This document shows, piece after piece, positions 12,056-23,277 of a DNA stretch of 64,000 bases; the first letter of the stretch is position 1, and every line of letters begins with the position of its first letter. This stretch comes from Limnanthes douglasii subsp. nivea. Lineage: Eukaryota; Streptophyta; Magnoliopsida; Brassicales; Limnanthaceae. Location: the NCBI GenBank assembly GCA_036936605.1, contig JAUPFV010000005.1:61834742-61898741 (forward strand). Reading direction: 5' to 3'. The notes under the pieces were generated by a model, which made no database searches, was not told the origin of the DNA, and saw nothing but the letters and a program-made list of their open reading frames with translations. The position numbers were made by a program, and so were the translations under genes.

Positions 12056-12949
12056 CTACAAAATGTTATCAATTTTCTCCATAGAAGATGACAGTCCATT
12101 AGTGAATATAAGTATATCATCAGAAAATGATAGACTAGGGATAATCATTTTGCTTCTGTTAGAAAATCTCATGGATTTGTCATTCTTAAACATAACATTT
12201 AAGCCCCTTAATAGAATTTCTTCAGCTAGAATAAAGAGACTAGGAGACGGAGGGTCCCCTTGTCTAACACCCCTTCTAATTTTAAGGAAACCTACTAATT
12301 CACCAATAATAAGGATAGATACTTGAACAGATTTAATAATGTTACCCACTAGAGAGATTGCTCTTTTGTTGAAACCATAGCATTGTAAAACTTTCAAGAT
12401 AAAGCTATGGGAGAGATTATTGAATGCCATGGACATGTCCACCTTGATGATTATGTTTCCAGCTTTTTTTTTCTTGCTTATATCATGTACTAGCTCATTT
12501 ACAATAAGTATGTTTTCATGAATTAGCTTGCCTTTGACATATGCTCCATATACTTCAGAAATTAGTTTAGGCAATAGTGAAGATAATCTATTATTTAGTA
12601 GTTTAGACATAATTCTATTTAGCATTGAACAGAGATTTATTTGCCTGAATTGATTCTATTACGGAGGTGTTTCTACTTTTGGAATCAAACATATTCCAGT
12701 ACCTAAGATACCTATTGGAATGTCTTGGTCTTTGACGAAGGCTTTCATAGCATTATATAGATCTTGATTGATAGTGTACCAACAAGTTGTAAAGAAGCAT
12801 CTGTAAAAACTATCTACTCTAGCAGCTCCTTCGAAGTTTATGCTTTGTATTGTGCTCCATATTTCCTGATCTATAGGCTCAGCTAACATAAAACCATTAT
12901 CAGAGTTATCAATAGGTTTAGGAATAACATTAAAAATTCCACTCTTCAT
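12056..12949 (-). pseudogene. LINE-2 reverse transcriptase
   Basis: Two overlapping minus-strand frames (12949-12659 and 12625-12056) cover the pre-RT and RT core. Visible are the fingers GAARVDSFYRCFF, motif A KVDMSMAFN, motif B RRGVRQGDPPSPSLF and motif C FSDDILIF. The catalytic Asp residues of A and C are kept. The usual FADD is FSDD here and in the duplicate. A frame break near 12640 separates the two parts. Length and order fit the RT of L1-type LINEs. Confidence 0.85.
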
Positions 12950-13847
12950 ATATTCAGCTTGTAGCTTCTGATTAGGATATGAGGGTGTAAATAGAATTCC
13001 TTTGAAATATTTTACTGCTGATGGTTTGATGGTTTCATCATCAGAAAATCATTTGTTTAAGCTTAATTTCAATCATTCTTGATTTCCTTCTTTTCTTTTT
13101 TATATAATTGTGGTATAACTTTGTATCCCCATCTCCATCATGGATCCATTTTGAGTAACATTTTTGTTTCTAGTACTCTTCTTCTATAGAGAGTGCTAGA
13201 AGATGTTCGGCATTTGCTTTGGCCAAAGCTATTTTGTCTTCTTGATTATTGGACTTTATGAAATTCAATTCTCTAGCCTTAATATTTTCTTATGTTTGAG
13301 TAACCTTATCAAATATGTTTCCAAAATATGTTTTGTTCCAGCTTTTCAAAGCTGATTTCAACATTTTTAACTTGTTTAAAAATAAACATAGGGTATTCAT
13401 TCATTGGCTCATTCCAGCTTGAATCTACTAAACTAAAAAATTCATTATCTAATGTTCAGGCATTTAAGAACTTGAAGCTCTTTACATTCTTGTCTTTTTT
13501 TAGTGATTGACACATACAAAGAAGTGTGATCAGAGCACGTAGGTGCCATGTGTACCACCTTTGTTTCTGCAAAATAATTAGCTCATTCCTGGTTGATAAG
13601 CACCTGATCTAAACTTTTCCACTTTGTCTTGTTGGTCCATGTGAATTGAGTCCCTGAGAATCATGCATCTTTAAGAAAATAATCCTTGATTACATTATTA
13701 AATTTGAAGAACTCTGATAAAAATAATTAACAAAACCAATTTGTTCAGATAAGACATGATAGTATTAAAATCTCTTATTGGTAACCATTCAATTACAAAA
13801 TTGGCTACGTTTCTAATTAATTCCCACAATTTCATTCTATTCGCTTT

Positions 13848-14130
13848 CTAGCACTTAACATAAACATAGGTTATTGAGAATGATTTGTCTATGAGATAAT
13901 GCTTAATGTATATGTGAATACATTGAATATTGTCTGTAATTATGTTAGTTTGTAAATGAGCAGACCAAAACAGCCAAATTTTGTAGGACACATTAACAAA
14001 AAGGTTTGGAAGACTTAACTTAGTTGATAGAGATTCTATTTGACCGATGTCTATCATTGGTTCTTGAATACATAACAGTGAGATCTTCTCTTTGTTAACG
14101 ATTAATTTCAGTCTTCTGATAGAACTTTTG
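13848..14130 (-). pseudogene. LINE-2 endonuclease domain remnant
   Basis: Encodes SLPNLFVNVSYKIWLFW and SITYVYVKC, the central endonuclease region. The N-terminal CWNIRGA-type motif seen in the duplicate (18640-18951) is damaged here. The C-terminal half continues toward 13540 in other frames. Confidence 0.7.
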
Positions 14131-14499
14131 TTTCATGCTCCTCTTATGTTCCAACACAAGGCTTTGATCGTTTGAGATTGATACGAGCAGACCTCATTGT
14201 CTATTTAAATGAGAGAGATTATATAACTAATGGCTTATTCTTTTTGTTTGATCTTTCCAACTTTTGCTTCATGTTTAATAGTTTTTGGAAGCTTGGATCG
14301 ACCTCCCTCTTACTGAAAGTTAGAGAGTCAGGGAGACTACCAGAGTTGTTTTTGTTAGGTGTAATGTATCCAGGAGAATCATTAGACTGGAAAGAAATGT
14401 GTTATGCTTCCAATGACTTAATTGCTTCAACTATATCTTTGTCTATCATCTCTTCTTCATCATCTGTACTCTCTTTTTATATAGCAGGTATACTTGGTC

Positions 14500-15420
14500 T
14501 TTTGTGACTTGGTTGAGTACTAATAAAGTTATTAGCTCCAAGATATAATTCTTCTGATCTTTTGCTGACTTCCTCATGAACTATTGTTGTAGAATTGAGA
14601 TTGTTTGGCATTTGCACTTGTCCATCATTATGTATGTTATGTGCTTGTTCATCCTCATTCTGATTGACTGTATGCTTGGATTTTACTTATTTACAGGATG
14701 ATTTATCATGGCCAATGTGAAAACATTGGTCACAGTAATTTGGAACATTCTTATAGCTAAGATGAATCCATACTCCTTTGTTTTTACCAAAACCAAGCCA
14801 CATATTGTGGTGTAGTTTTCTTGATATGTCGATCTCCACCCAGGCATAACAAGCATTATATAGTGCTTTGTTTTTTTATGGGATCCAAGATTTAATTGGA
14901 TTCCCTAGTGCTGATGCAACTGAGTGTATAATGTCTTCATTATACATGTTTTCTGGAAGCTTTTCAATTCTGACCCAGATTGGAACTATTGGACACTTCA
15001 TTTTTGGACTGAACGAAGGCAACCACTTGAGAATTCTCGTCGAATATTGACCCACAGTCCAGAATCCACGGCTCCATATTTTACAAATATTTTCTCTTAA
15101 GGAAAATTCAAGAAAGAGGTGTCTTGAATCTCAGTTAGTATATGAGAAATCGCTTTCAAATCTTCTTTCTTCAAAAAATTTGTCCAGAACCTGTTTCTTT
15201 GGAAGACCCTTAAAGAATTTCTCGATTAGTGTATATGTAGTACTAGAACGAATATTCTCTAGAACTCTTTCTTCAAACTGAAGGTAATGTGATATTCCTT
15301 GTACCTTGTATATTCTGGTTTGATTTGTTCTTTTCTTGCAGGTCTGGTTGTAGCTTCAAGATACGATTTCTTGCAAGAATTCAGCATTTGTTTCATTTGA
15401 TCGAAATTTTCTCTGCTTTC
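14500..15420 (-). pseudogene. LINE-2 ORF1 (DUF4283-like plus zinc knuckle)
   Basis: The minus strand carries RGFWTVGQYSTRILKWLP, IWVRIEKLPENMYNEDII and YCDQCFHIGHDKSSC (CX2CX4HX4C zinc knuckle). Stops occur within it and a stop follows the knuckle. This is the RNA-binding ORF1 common to plant L1 LINEs. The cleaner duplicate is at 19404-19847. Confidence 0.75.
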
Positions 15421-16905
15421 TTTAACAGAAGATTACAGATGGTTTCTGGACTAAAAACTAGAGTCTTCGACTCTATTTGAAGAATTTTTTTAGTTTGAAG
15501 AATATTTCTGAATAGTTGATTGGATTTTACCGGAAAACTAGATGGAGAGACGGGAAATAATCCTTAGAGAAGGATTAGGATGGGTAACCAGATTAAGGAG
15601 GAGGTTCAATGGTTATTTGGGAAGGAATTAAAGATCTTTTGAAAAGAAATTCAAAATTAATTATGTTACTTTGTAATTGATAGGTAAGTTGAGTAATGTT
15701 ATTAGCCGCCATTAACATATCTTTTAAAAAAAATTAAGATTAAAACTAAAATTGTATATCAAAAACAAATTTACAATCTAAAAATAAGTGGTCTTTTGAT
15801 TCAACATTTTGGCAAAACTGGCATTTCAATTCTAAATATATATGTCTATATTTAATTATAGAATCAATAGGCAGTATATTTCCCAAGAGTCTCCAAACAA
15901 GAAAAGAACATTTCCTTGGAGCTATGGTATTCCACAGATTTTCAAAGATTGAATATCTGAATATGCGGGTCTAATCGCATTCAAAGTATCCTTTATTTTG
16001 AATTGGCCATCTTTAGATAAACTCTAGTCCATTGTATCTTTGACATTCTCTTTAATACAAGTCTTTAAGACTAGTTTTATGTTAGGGTCAATTAGATATC
16101 TTTGCAGTTTGTTAATATTCCATTCGTTGTTTTCCTAAAAGGTGTTTACATGAATGTCTTTAAACCAACTATCATTTTTTTCAAGGTTAATTAAGGAAGA
16201 ATTACCATACGAGTTATCTAGCCACGTGTCTACTTTACCTTTACCAAGTTTCATCTGATTTTCTCTTCTGCAAAGTCTTTTATGTTAGTCAATCTCTTCC
16301 ATGTTAGGGAGTATTTTTTTTTCAAAACTTTATCTGTAATGGGTGTCTTCCTTTGTTGTAGATGTTATGTATGAGTTCGGCCCACAATAAGTTATTCTAT
16401 CTGAATTTTATCCATAGTTTACATGAGAAATCCATATGAATCTCTTGTGAGCTTCTTACATTAAACCCTCATTCACCATATTTTTTACAGATCTTTTTTA
16501 AGGAGGACCGGTGGATTTTATTTGCATCATCGGTTGATCCCCACGGGAACTTATTCAACGTCCTTTCTATTTTGGTGATGATGTAGTTGGGGAGCCAGCA
16601 GCTTTACAACCAGTATTGAGGAATATGCATCAGATTGTGTTTATTAATGTAAGTCTTCCTCTAAATGATAATATTTTGTCATTCCAGCTTTCAATCTTTG
16701 GTTTAATATTTTCCAGCAGAGGATTATAATTAAGTGTTTTGTTGTGAGGGCTAAGAGTTATGTTTAGGTATGTAGTTGCGAGGATTCTTAAGCTGAAATT
16801 AGTCTGGATTTCTAGAGAGTTTCTTCTATTTTGAGAGAGACTTGAAGCTGTGATAATGTATGTTTTTTCTTTGTTTAGCGACCGGCCAGAGATGTTTTGA
16901 TATAC

Positions 16906-17898
16906 CTACAAAATGTTATCAATTTTCTCCATAGAAGATGATAGTCCATTAGTGAATATAAGTAGGTCATCAGAAAATGATAGACTAGGGATAATCATTT
17001 TTCTTCTGTTAGAAAATCTCATGGATTTGTCATTCTTAAACATAACATTTAAGCCCCTTAATAGAACTTCTTCAGCTAGAATAAAGAGACTAGGGGACGG
17101 AGGGTCCCCTTGTCTAACACCCCTTCTAATTTTCAAGAAACCTACTAATTCACCATTAATAAGGATAGATACTTGAACAGATTTAATAATGTTACCCACT
17201 AGAGAGATTACTCTTTTGTTGAAACCATAGTTGTGGGAGATATTATTGAATGCCATGGACATGTCCACCTTGATGATTATGTTTCCAGCTTTTGTTTTCT
17301 TGCTTATATCATGTACTAGCTCATTTACAATAAGTATGTTTTTATGAATTAGCCTGCCTTTGACATATGCTACATATACTTCAGAAATTAGTTTAGGCAA
17401 TAGTGAAGATAATATATTATTTAGTAGTTTAGAGATAATTCTATTTAGCATTGAACATAGACTTATTTGGCTGAATTGATTCCAGTACAAAGGTGTTTCT
17501 ACTTTTAGAATCAAACATATTCCAGTACCTAAGATACCTATTGGAATGTCTTGGTCTTTGACGAAGGATTTCATAGCATTATATAGATCTTGAGTGATAG
17601 TGTACCAACAAGTTGTAAAGAAGCATCTGTAAAAACCATCTACTCTAGCAGCTCCTTCGAAGTTTATGCTTTGTATTGTGCTCCATATTTCCTGATCTAT
17701 AGGTCCGGCTAACATAAAACCATTATCAGAGTTATCAATAGGTTTAGGAATAACATTAAAAATTTCACTCTTCATATATTCAACTTGTAGCTTCTGATTA
17801 GGATATGAGGGTGTACATAGAATTCCTTTGAAATATTCTACTGCTGATGATTTGATGGTTTCATCATCAGAAAACCATTTGTTTAAGCTTAATTTCAA
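16906..17898 (-). pseudogene. LINE-3 reverse transcriptase, 330 codons open
   Basis: The longest open frame in the window. It includes pre-RT GAARVDGFYRCFF, motif A KVDMSMAFN, motif B RRGVRQGDPPSPSLF and motif C FSDDLLIF. A deletion removes the residues between SHN and YGFNK (compare ILKVLQCYGFNK in LINE-2), between motifs A and B. The catalytic Asp residues are present, but the frame lacks the endonuclease in the same frame and any C-terminal domains, so it is almost certainly not a working element. Confidence 0.85.
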
Positions 17899-18639
17899 TC
17901 ATTCTTGATTTCTTTATTTTCTTATTGTGGTATAACTTTGTATCCCCATCTCCATCATGGATCCATTTTGAGTAACATTTTTGTTTCTAGTACTCTTCTT
18001 CCATAGAGAGCGCTGGAAGATGTTCATCATTTACTTTGGCCAAAGCTATTTTATCTTCTTGATTATTGGAGTTTATGAAATTCAGTTCTCTAGCCTTAAT
18101 ATTTTCTTATGTTTGAGTAACCTTATCAAATATGTTTCCAAAGTGTGTTTTGTTCCAGCTTTTCAAAGCTGATTTCAACCTTTTTAACTTGTTTCAAAAA
18201 ATAAACAGAGGGTATCCATTCATTGGCTCCTTCCAACTTGAATCTACTAAACTAAAAAATTCATTATCTAATGTCCAGGCATTTAAGAACTTGAAGCTCT
18301 TTACATGCTTGTCTTTTTCTTTAGTGATGGACACATACAAAGGAGTGTGGTCAGAGCACGTAGGTTCCATGTGTACCACCTGGTTGATAAGCACCTGATC
18401 TAAACTTTTCCACTTTGTCTTGTTGGTCTATGTGAATTGAGTTCATGAGAATCCTGCATCTTCAAGTTAACAATCATTGATTACATTATTAAAATTTGAA
18501 GAACTCTGATAATAATAATTAACACAACCAATTTGTTCAGATAAGACGTGATAGTATTAAAATCTCTTATTTGTAACCATTCATTTACAAAATTGGCTAC
18601 GTTTCTAATTAATTCCCACAATTGCATTCTATTCGCTTC

Positions 18640-18951
18640 TTAACACTTAACATAAACATAGGTTATTGAGAATGATTTGTCTATGAGATAATGCTTAATG
18701 TATATGTGAATACATTGAACATTGTCTATAATTATGTTAGTTTGTAAATCAGCAGACCAAAACAACCAAATTTTGTTGGACACGTTAACAAAAAGGTTTG
18801 GAAGACTTAGCTTAGTTGATAGAGATTCTATTTGACCGCTGTCTATCATTGGTTCTTGAATACATAACAGTGAGATTTTCTCTTTGTTAACGATTAATTT
18901 CAGTCTTCTGATAGAACTTTTGTTTCCTGCTCCTCTTATGTTCCAACACAA
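18640..18951 (-). pseudogene. LINE-3 endonuclease N-terminal half
   Basis: Begins MCWNIRGAGNKSSIRRLK, the start of LINE endonucleases with the catalytic Asn, and has LLCIQEPM with the catalytic Glu. It continues through NKIWLFWSADL to SITYVYVKC and then a stop. The C-terminal catalytic residues lie in later frames. Confidence 0.8.
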
Positions 18952-19403
18952 GGCTTTGATAATTTGAGATTGATACGAGCAGACCTCATTGTCTATTTAA
19001 ATGAGAGAGATTGTATAACTAATGGCTTATTCTTTTTGTTTGATCTTTCCAACTTTAGCTTCATGTTTAATAGTTTTTGGAAGCTTGGATCGACCTCCCT
19101 CTTGCTGAAAGTTGGAGAGTCAGGGAGACTACCAGAGTTGTTTTTGTTAGGTGTAATGTATCCAGGAGAATCATTAGACTCGGAAGAAATATATTATGCT
19201 TCCAATGACTTAATTGCTTAAACTATATCTTCGTCTATCATCTCTTCTTCATCAATTGTACTCTGTTTTTATATAGCAGGTATACTTGGTATTTTGTGAC
19301 TTGGTTGAGTACTAATAAATTTATTAGCTCCAAGATATAATTCTTCTGATCTTTTGATGACTTCCTCATGAACTATTGTTGTAGAATTGAGATTGTTTGG
19401 CAT

Positions 19404-19847
19404 TTACGCTTGTCCATCATTATGTATGTTATGTGCTTGTTCATCCTCATTCTGATTGAATGTATGCTTGGATTTTACTTTTTTATAAGATGATTTATCA
19501 TGGCCAACGTGAAAACATTGGTCACAGTAATTTGGAACATTCTTATAGCTAAGATGAATCCATACTCCTTTGTTTTCACCAAAACCAAGCCACATATTGG
19601 GGTGTAGTTTTCTTGATATGTCGATCTCCACCCAGGCATAACAAGCATTATATAGTGCTTTGTTTTTTGGTGGGATCCAAGATTTAATTGGATTCCCTAG
19701 TGCTGATGCAACTGAGTGTATAATGTCTTCATTATACATGTTTTCTGGAAGCTTTTCAATTCTGACCCAGATTGAAACTATTGGACACTTCATTTTTGGA
19801 TTGAACAAAGGCAGCCACTTGAGAATTCTCGTCGAATATTGACCCAC
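19404..19847 (-). pseudogene. LINE-3 ORF1 fragment (DUF4283-like, zinc knuckle)
   Basis: A 147-codon frame with GQYSTRILKWLPLFNP, IWVRIEKLPENMYNEDII, ACYAWVEIDIS and the knuckle YCDQCFHVGHDKSSY, where the last Cys of CX2CX4HX4C is replaced by Tyr. The N-terminal part continues in other frames to about 20200. Confidence 0.8.
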
Positions 19848-20615
19848 AGTCCAGAATCCACGACTCCATATTTTACAAATATTTTCTCTTAAGGAAAATT
19901 CAAGAAAGAGGTGTCTTGAATCTCAGTTAGTATATGAGAAATCGCTTTCAAATATTCTTTCTTCAAAAAAATTGTCCAGAACCTATTTCTTTGGAAGACC
20001 CTTAAAGAATTTCTCGATTAGTGTATACGTAGTACTAGAACGAAAATTGTCTAGAACTCTTTCATCAAACTGAAGGTAATGTGATCTTCCTTGTACCTTG
20101 TATATTCTGGCTTGATTTGTTCTTTTCTTGCAGGTCTTGTTGCAGCTTCAAGATACGATTTCTTGCAAGAATTCAGCATTTGTTCCATTTGATCGAAATT
20201 TTCTTTGCTTTCTTTAACAGAAGATTACAGATGGTTTCTGGACTGAAAACTAGAGTCTTCGACTCTATTTGAAGAAATTTTTTAGTTTGAAGAATATTTC
20301 CGAATAGTTGATTGGATTTTACCGGAAAACTAGATGGAGAGACGGGAAATAATCCTTAGAAGGATTAGGATGGGTAACCAGATTGAGGAGGATGTTCAAT
20401 GGCTATTTGGGAATGAATTAAAGATCTTTGTTCTTTCAGAAGAAAATTGAGCTCTTCCGTAAAATCTTTTGAAAAGAACTCCAAAATTAATTATGTTACT
20501 TTATAATTGATAGGTAAGTTGAATAATGTGATTAGCAGCCATTAACATATCTTTAAAAAAAATTAAGATTAAAACTAAAATTGTATATCAAAACAAATTT
20601 ACAATCTAAAAATAA

Positions 20616-20904
20616 CAATCAATTTAAATTAGTTACAAATTTAATAATTACTTATATTTTATAATTTCGATAAAAATATTATAATAAATATTAAATTATA
20701 ATATAAACTAATTTAACTAATAATATATATAAATAATGTTTTTGTAATGAAGGTTACTTTTTTATCCATTAAATGTTTTCTCAACTGATTATTTTTAAAC
20801 ATCGGTTATTTTATATTGCGGTGTTTTGGTATAAACAAAAATGTGATAGTTTTTTTTTTCCAAATAATAAAAAAAAGAATAGGTTTAATTTAATTTTATC
20901 GTAC
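20616..20904. other. AT-rich flank upstream of SPH pseudogene
   Basis: Very A/T-rich sequence with no gene. A run of T at about 20850 lies inside an open frame that extends the SPH reading frame upstream but shows no clear signal peptide. Confidence 0.4.
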
Positions 20905-21284
20905 ATGATTATCATGGTATCGTTGGAAAATTATTTCGGCAGTATTTCTAACGTGGGAGAAGAAGTATTTGTTGAGCTTCATAATAACTTAGTAAAGGTT
21001 TGATTCTTACAGCACGTTGTAAATCGAAAGATGACAATGTAGGTGTGCAACACATTACCAAGGGAGATAAATGGGGATTCAGATTACAAAACAACATTTT
21101 TGGATCAACCCTATTTTTATGTGGGTTAACATGGAATAATAAAGTTCACTATGTTGATGTTTACGAGGCCGGAAGAGAAGAATGCTAGCCTACAGTTGTA
21201 TTTGGAGTATCAAAGAATCTGGGTCTTGTGAGAGGGACGCTGCCACTAGTAAAGTTCTTTGTTATTCATATAGGTAAATGGTGA
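20905..21284 (+). pseudogene. S-protein homologue (SPH, self-incompatibility S1 family), frameshifted
   Basis: The frame from ATG 20905 gives EEVFVELHNNLVKV. After a one-base shift at about 20998 it continues as ILTARCKSKDDNVG, HITKGDKWGFRL, FGSTLFLCGLTWNN and VHYVDVYEAGREEC, then TAG. This follows the S1 family pattern closely: a conserved Cys in RCKSKDD, the GxxWxF turn and TLFxCxxxW. The family makes small secreted disulphide-bonded proteins; the poppy PrsS is the self-incompatibility ligand, and most other members are of unknown role. The frameshift and the stop before the usual C-terminal cysteines mark it as a pseudogene. Coding traces run on to 21284. Confidence 0.75.
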
Positions 21285-21735
21285 AGACTTCATTTGTTTG
21301 CACTGTTGAAATAATTATAAAATAATTTCTTTTATATTCATGTGTGTTTTGTTATTGGCAGGCATAGTTATAATGTTCTGAGACGGTTTAATTGGTATGA
21401 TTTCGCCTGGTGTTAGGTTTAGGTTAAAATGAGATTTTTTTTGTTATAATGAGATTTTTTATTTTAAAAAAAAAATTATGGATGTGAAATGATCATTTTA
21501 CTCTTCATATTTCATATATAAAACAAAAATTCAAACAAAAACTTAATTTTTTCTTCTTCTTTTTTCTACAACTCTCTCTTTCTAACTAAGCTAAATTTTT
21601 AAAAAACACCAAAAATCATAGATTTGAGTGATTTAAACGAAGAGTTAAGCTGAAATATGGATGATTTCTTGTTGGAGGAGGACGAGTCTTTGACAGACCA
21701 TCTCCAAACTCAAAAAGAAGTACATTTCGTGTTTT

Positions 21736-21990
21736 TTGAAAATCCAGTGCGAATATAACACAACCAACGCTATGAACAACATGAATTGCGAAGGACATTG
21801 TGTTTTGGTTTGTCAAAATCGCGCGCTGGAAACGCCCGATTTTGACAAACCAAAGCGCAGGCATCTCGCAAACTTGCCAAAATTGAGCACTGGATGTTCG
21901 CGAATACTGGATTCGCAATTTTGACAAAATCAGACATACTATACTCGCGATTTCACTAAAATGAACACTCCTCACGCGCGAAACTCTATG
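21736..21990. repeat. left subterminal array of TCGCGATTTTG-like motifs
   Basis: Alternating orientations of motifs such as TTGTCAAAATCGCG, CCGATTTTGACAAA, TTCGCAATTTTGACAAAATC and CTCGCGATTT. It matches the motif family at 25198-25400 on the other side of the element. Confidence 0.7.
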
Positions 21991-22451
21991 GAAATTTTGT
22001 AATTTTAATTTTTTTAAGTTTACGAGTTCGAAGTCAAAAAAAAATTCCACCAATATAATATATTAGTCATTTTCAATTAATAGTGTAAAATTTAGACAAA
22101 AAACCTAAAAAATATGGTAAAAAAATACCTTCAAACTAGCTTTAAACAAAAAAAAAAAGTAGACTAGAAATCCAAAAATTAAAACGGACTTGACGGATAA
22201 ACCTATTAAAACATAAGCATGGATAAATTTTATTCTAGAATTATTGATTGATTGAGTTTAACGTCGACTTTGAAATTGAGTAGTTTAATTGTACCACCAT
22301 GGATAAACAAACAACTAAACACCTCCCACACGTAACGTCCCATAAACATCTCTTATTCTAAATCTATTTGCAAATGGTGTAAAAATATGATAAACAAACA
22401 ACCAAACACCTTCCACAACCTTGCAATACTAAAATCTGGAAATTCCCTAAA

Positions 22452-22614
22452 AGGAACTCCCGCCAAATCTAGATTTATTTATTATAGCGGAGGTTCTATT
22501 ATTAGGGTTTGCGCTATAAAGAGACCCAATATGAAAATTCCTCAAAAGGAACTCCCGTCAAATGATGCCCCCGCCAAATGGGACTCCCGCCAAAATGTTT
22601 ACCACCTATAAAAA
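22452..22614 (+). promoter_or_regulatory. promoter-like block: E2F-type sites, telo box, TATA
   Basis: CCGCCAAA (reverse TTTGGCGG, fits the plant E2F consensus WTTSSCSS) occurs at 22460-22467, 22571-22578 and 22587-22594, with a one-base variant at 22555-22562. A telo-box sequence TTAGGGTTT lies at 22502-22510. TATAAAAA at 22607-22614 stands 79 bp before the ATG at 22693. The layout suits a cell-cycle-responsive promoter for the plus-strand frame. Confidence 0.5.
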
Positions 22615-22692
22615 GACATGTAATATTATGGAACATGACAAACATCAAACATTAAAAAACATAATCAAAGGAAAAAATTAATACTTTTACAC

Positions 22693-23069
22693 ATGGAGTT
22701 TAGGTCCGACGAAGACTACCATATGCTTCAGGCGGTGAAGGTTGTTAGCCGAGAGATGGGTGAAGATACTAGCGATGTTTTTTTTATCGTGTCTTGTGTA
22801 TGATATATTTCAATTACGGACGTGAAAGAACATGAGATCTTGTTGTGCGCAACCGTGCTGAAATCAGATGCTGGTACATTTATGTCAAACCACTCCAACG
22901 TTTGTTGTATTTTCCATTTAAATTTAAGCAAGAATCGACTACCGTCTGGAACATGAAGGTTGTGGACTATATCACTACCGATATGGTAGCATATCTTGAG
23001 GATAGGATTGCGTAAATGGAGGAGGGGAAAAATTCTGAAGACAACATAGGATATGACTTTGACGATTGA
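22693..23069 (+). pseudogene. unknown plus-strand ORF of the PMD element, frameshifted
   Basis: ATG 22693 opens MEFRSDEDYHMLQAVKVV and runs into a T-run at about 22778-22785. Shifting one frame there continues as FYRVLCMIYFNYGRER, a stop, then DLVVRNRAEI, WYIYVKPLQRLLYFPF and VVDYITTDMVAYLEDRIA, ending near TTTGACGATTGA. The protein-like composition across two stops suggests a decayed gene of about 120 residues. I do not recognise the family. The opposite-strand open frame over the same bases looks like a shadow. Confidence 0.35.
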
Positions 23070-23277
23070 GCATCCTAAATTATTCCCTTTTGTTTTGAGT
23101 TTTATTGTTGCGTATCTTGAGTTTTCATTTTTCATAAATTGCAATCTGGTTGTTGTTTGGGACTTATGTTGTGAGTTAAGTGTTACTTTATTTTATGATT
23201 TAGTATTTAGTAATGTAAATGAAAACTAAATACTAAAATTGAGAATAAAATAATCAAGCACAAGAAATTCAGAATAA

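Larger units (their letters stand above)
9850..15560 (-). mobile_element. LINE (family A), minus strand, LINE-2
   Basis: Read on the minus strand it has ORF1 (about 15400-14500), endonuclease (about 14130-13540), RT (about 12950-12056), zf-RVT (10978-10529) and RNase H (10408-10103), then a 3' UTR to about 9850. All domains of a plant L1-type element are present, but stops and frameshifts break the frames. It is the better kept relative of LINE-1. The part above 10937 is duplicated in tandem at 15788-20615. Confidence 0.85.
10937..15787. repeat. 4.85-kb tandem duplication, unit 1
   Basis: Unit 1 contains LINE-2 from its zf-RVT region through ORF1 plus about 200 bp of DNA upstream of the LINE. 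Unit 2 (15788-20615) repeats it throughout with small differences. At the junction (15782-15787) the six bases AAATAA are shared with both outer breakpoints (10931-10936 and 20610-20615). Confidence 0.9.
15788..20615 (-). mobile_element. LINE-3: duplicated 5' two-thirds of LINE-2 (tandem unit 2)
   Basis: Tandem copy of 10937-15787, so it carries ORF1, endonuclease and RT but stops inside zf-RVT and lacks RNase H. It therefore did not arise by retrotransposition. The sequence after unit 2 (CAATCAATTTAAATTAG) is the original flank. The RT frame is longer and cleaner than in unit 1. Confidence 0.88.

Noticed and set aside
22728..23144. 138-codon minus-strand frame in the PMD element
   Set aside because: The plus strand over the same bases has protein-like sequence, a nearby TATA and an ATG; the minus frame is its likely shadow.
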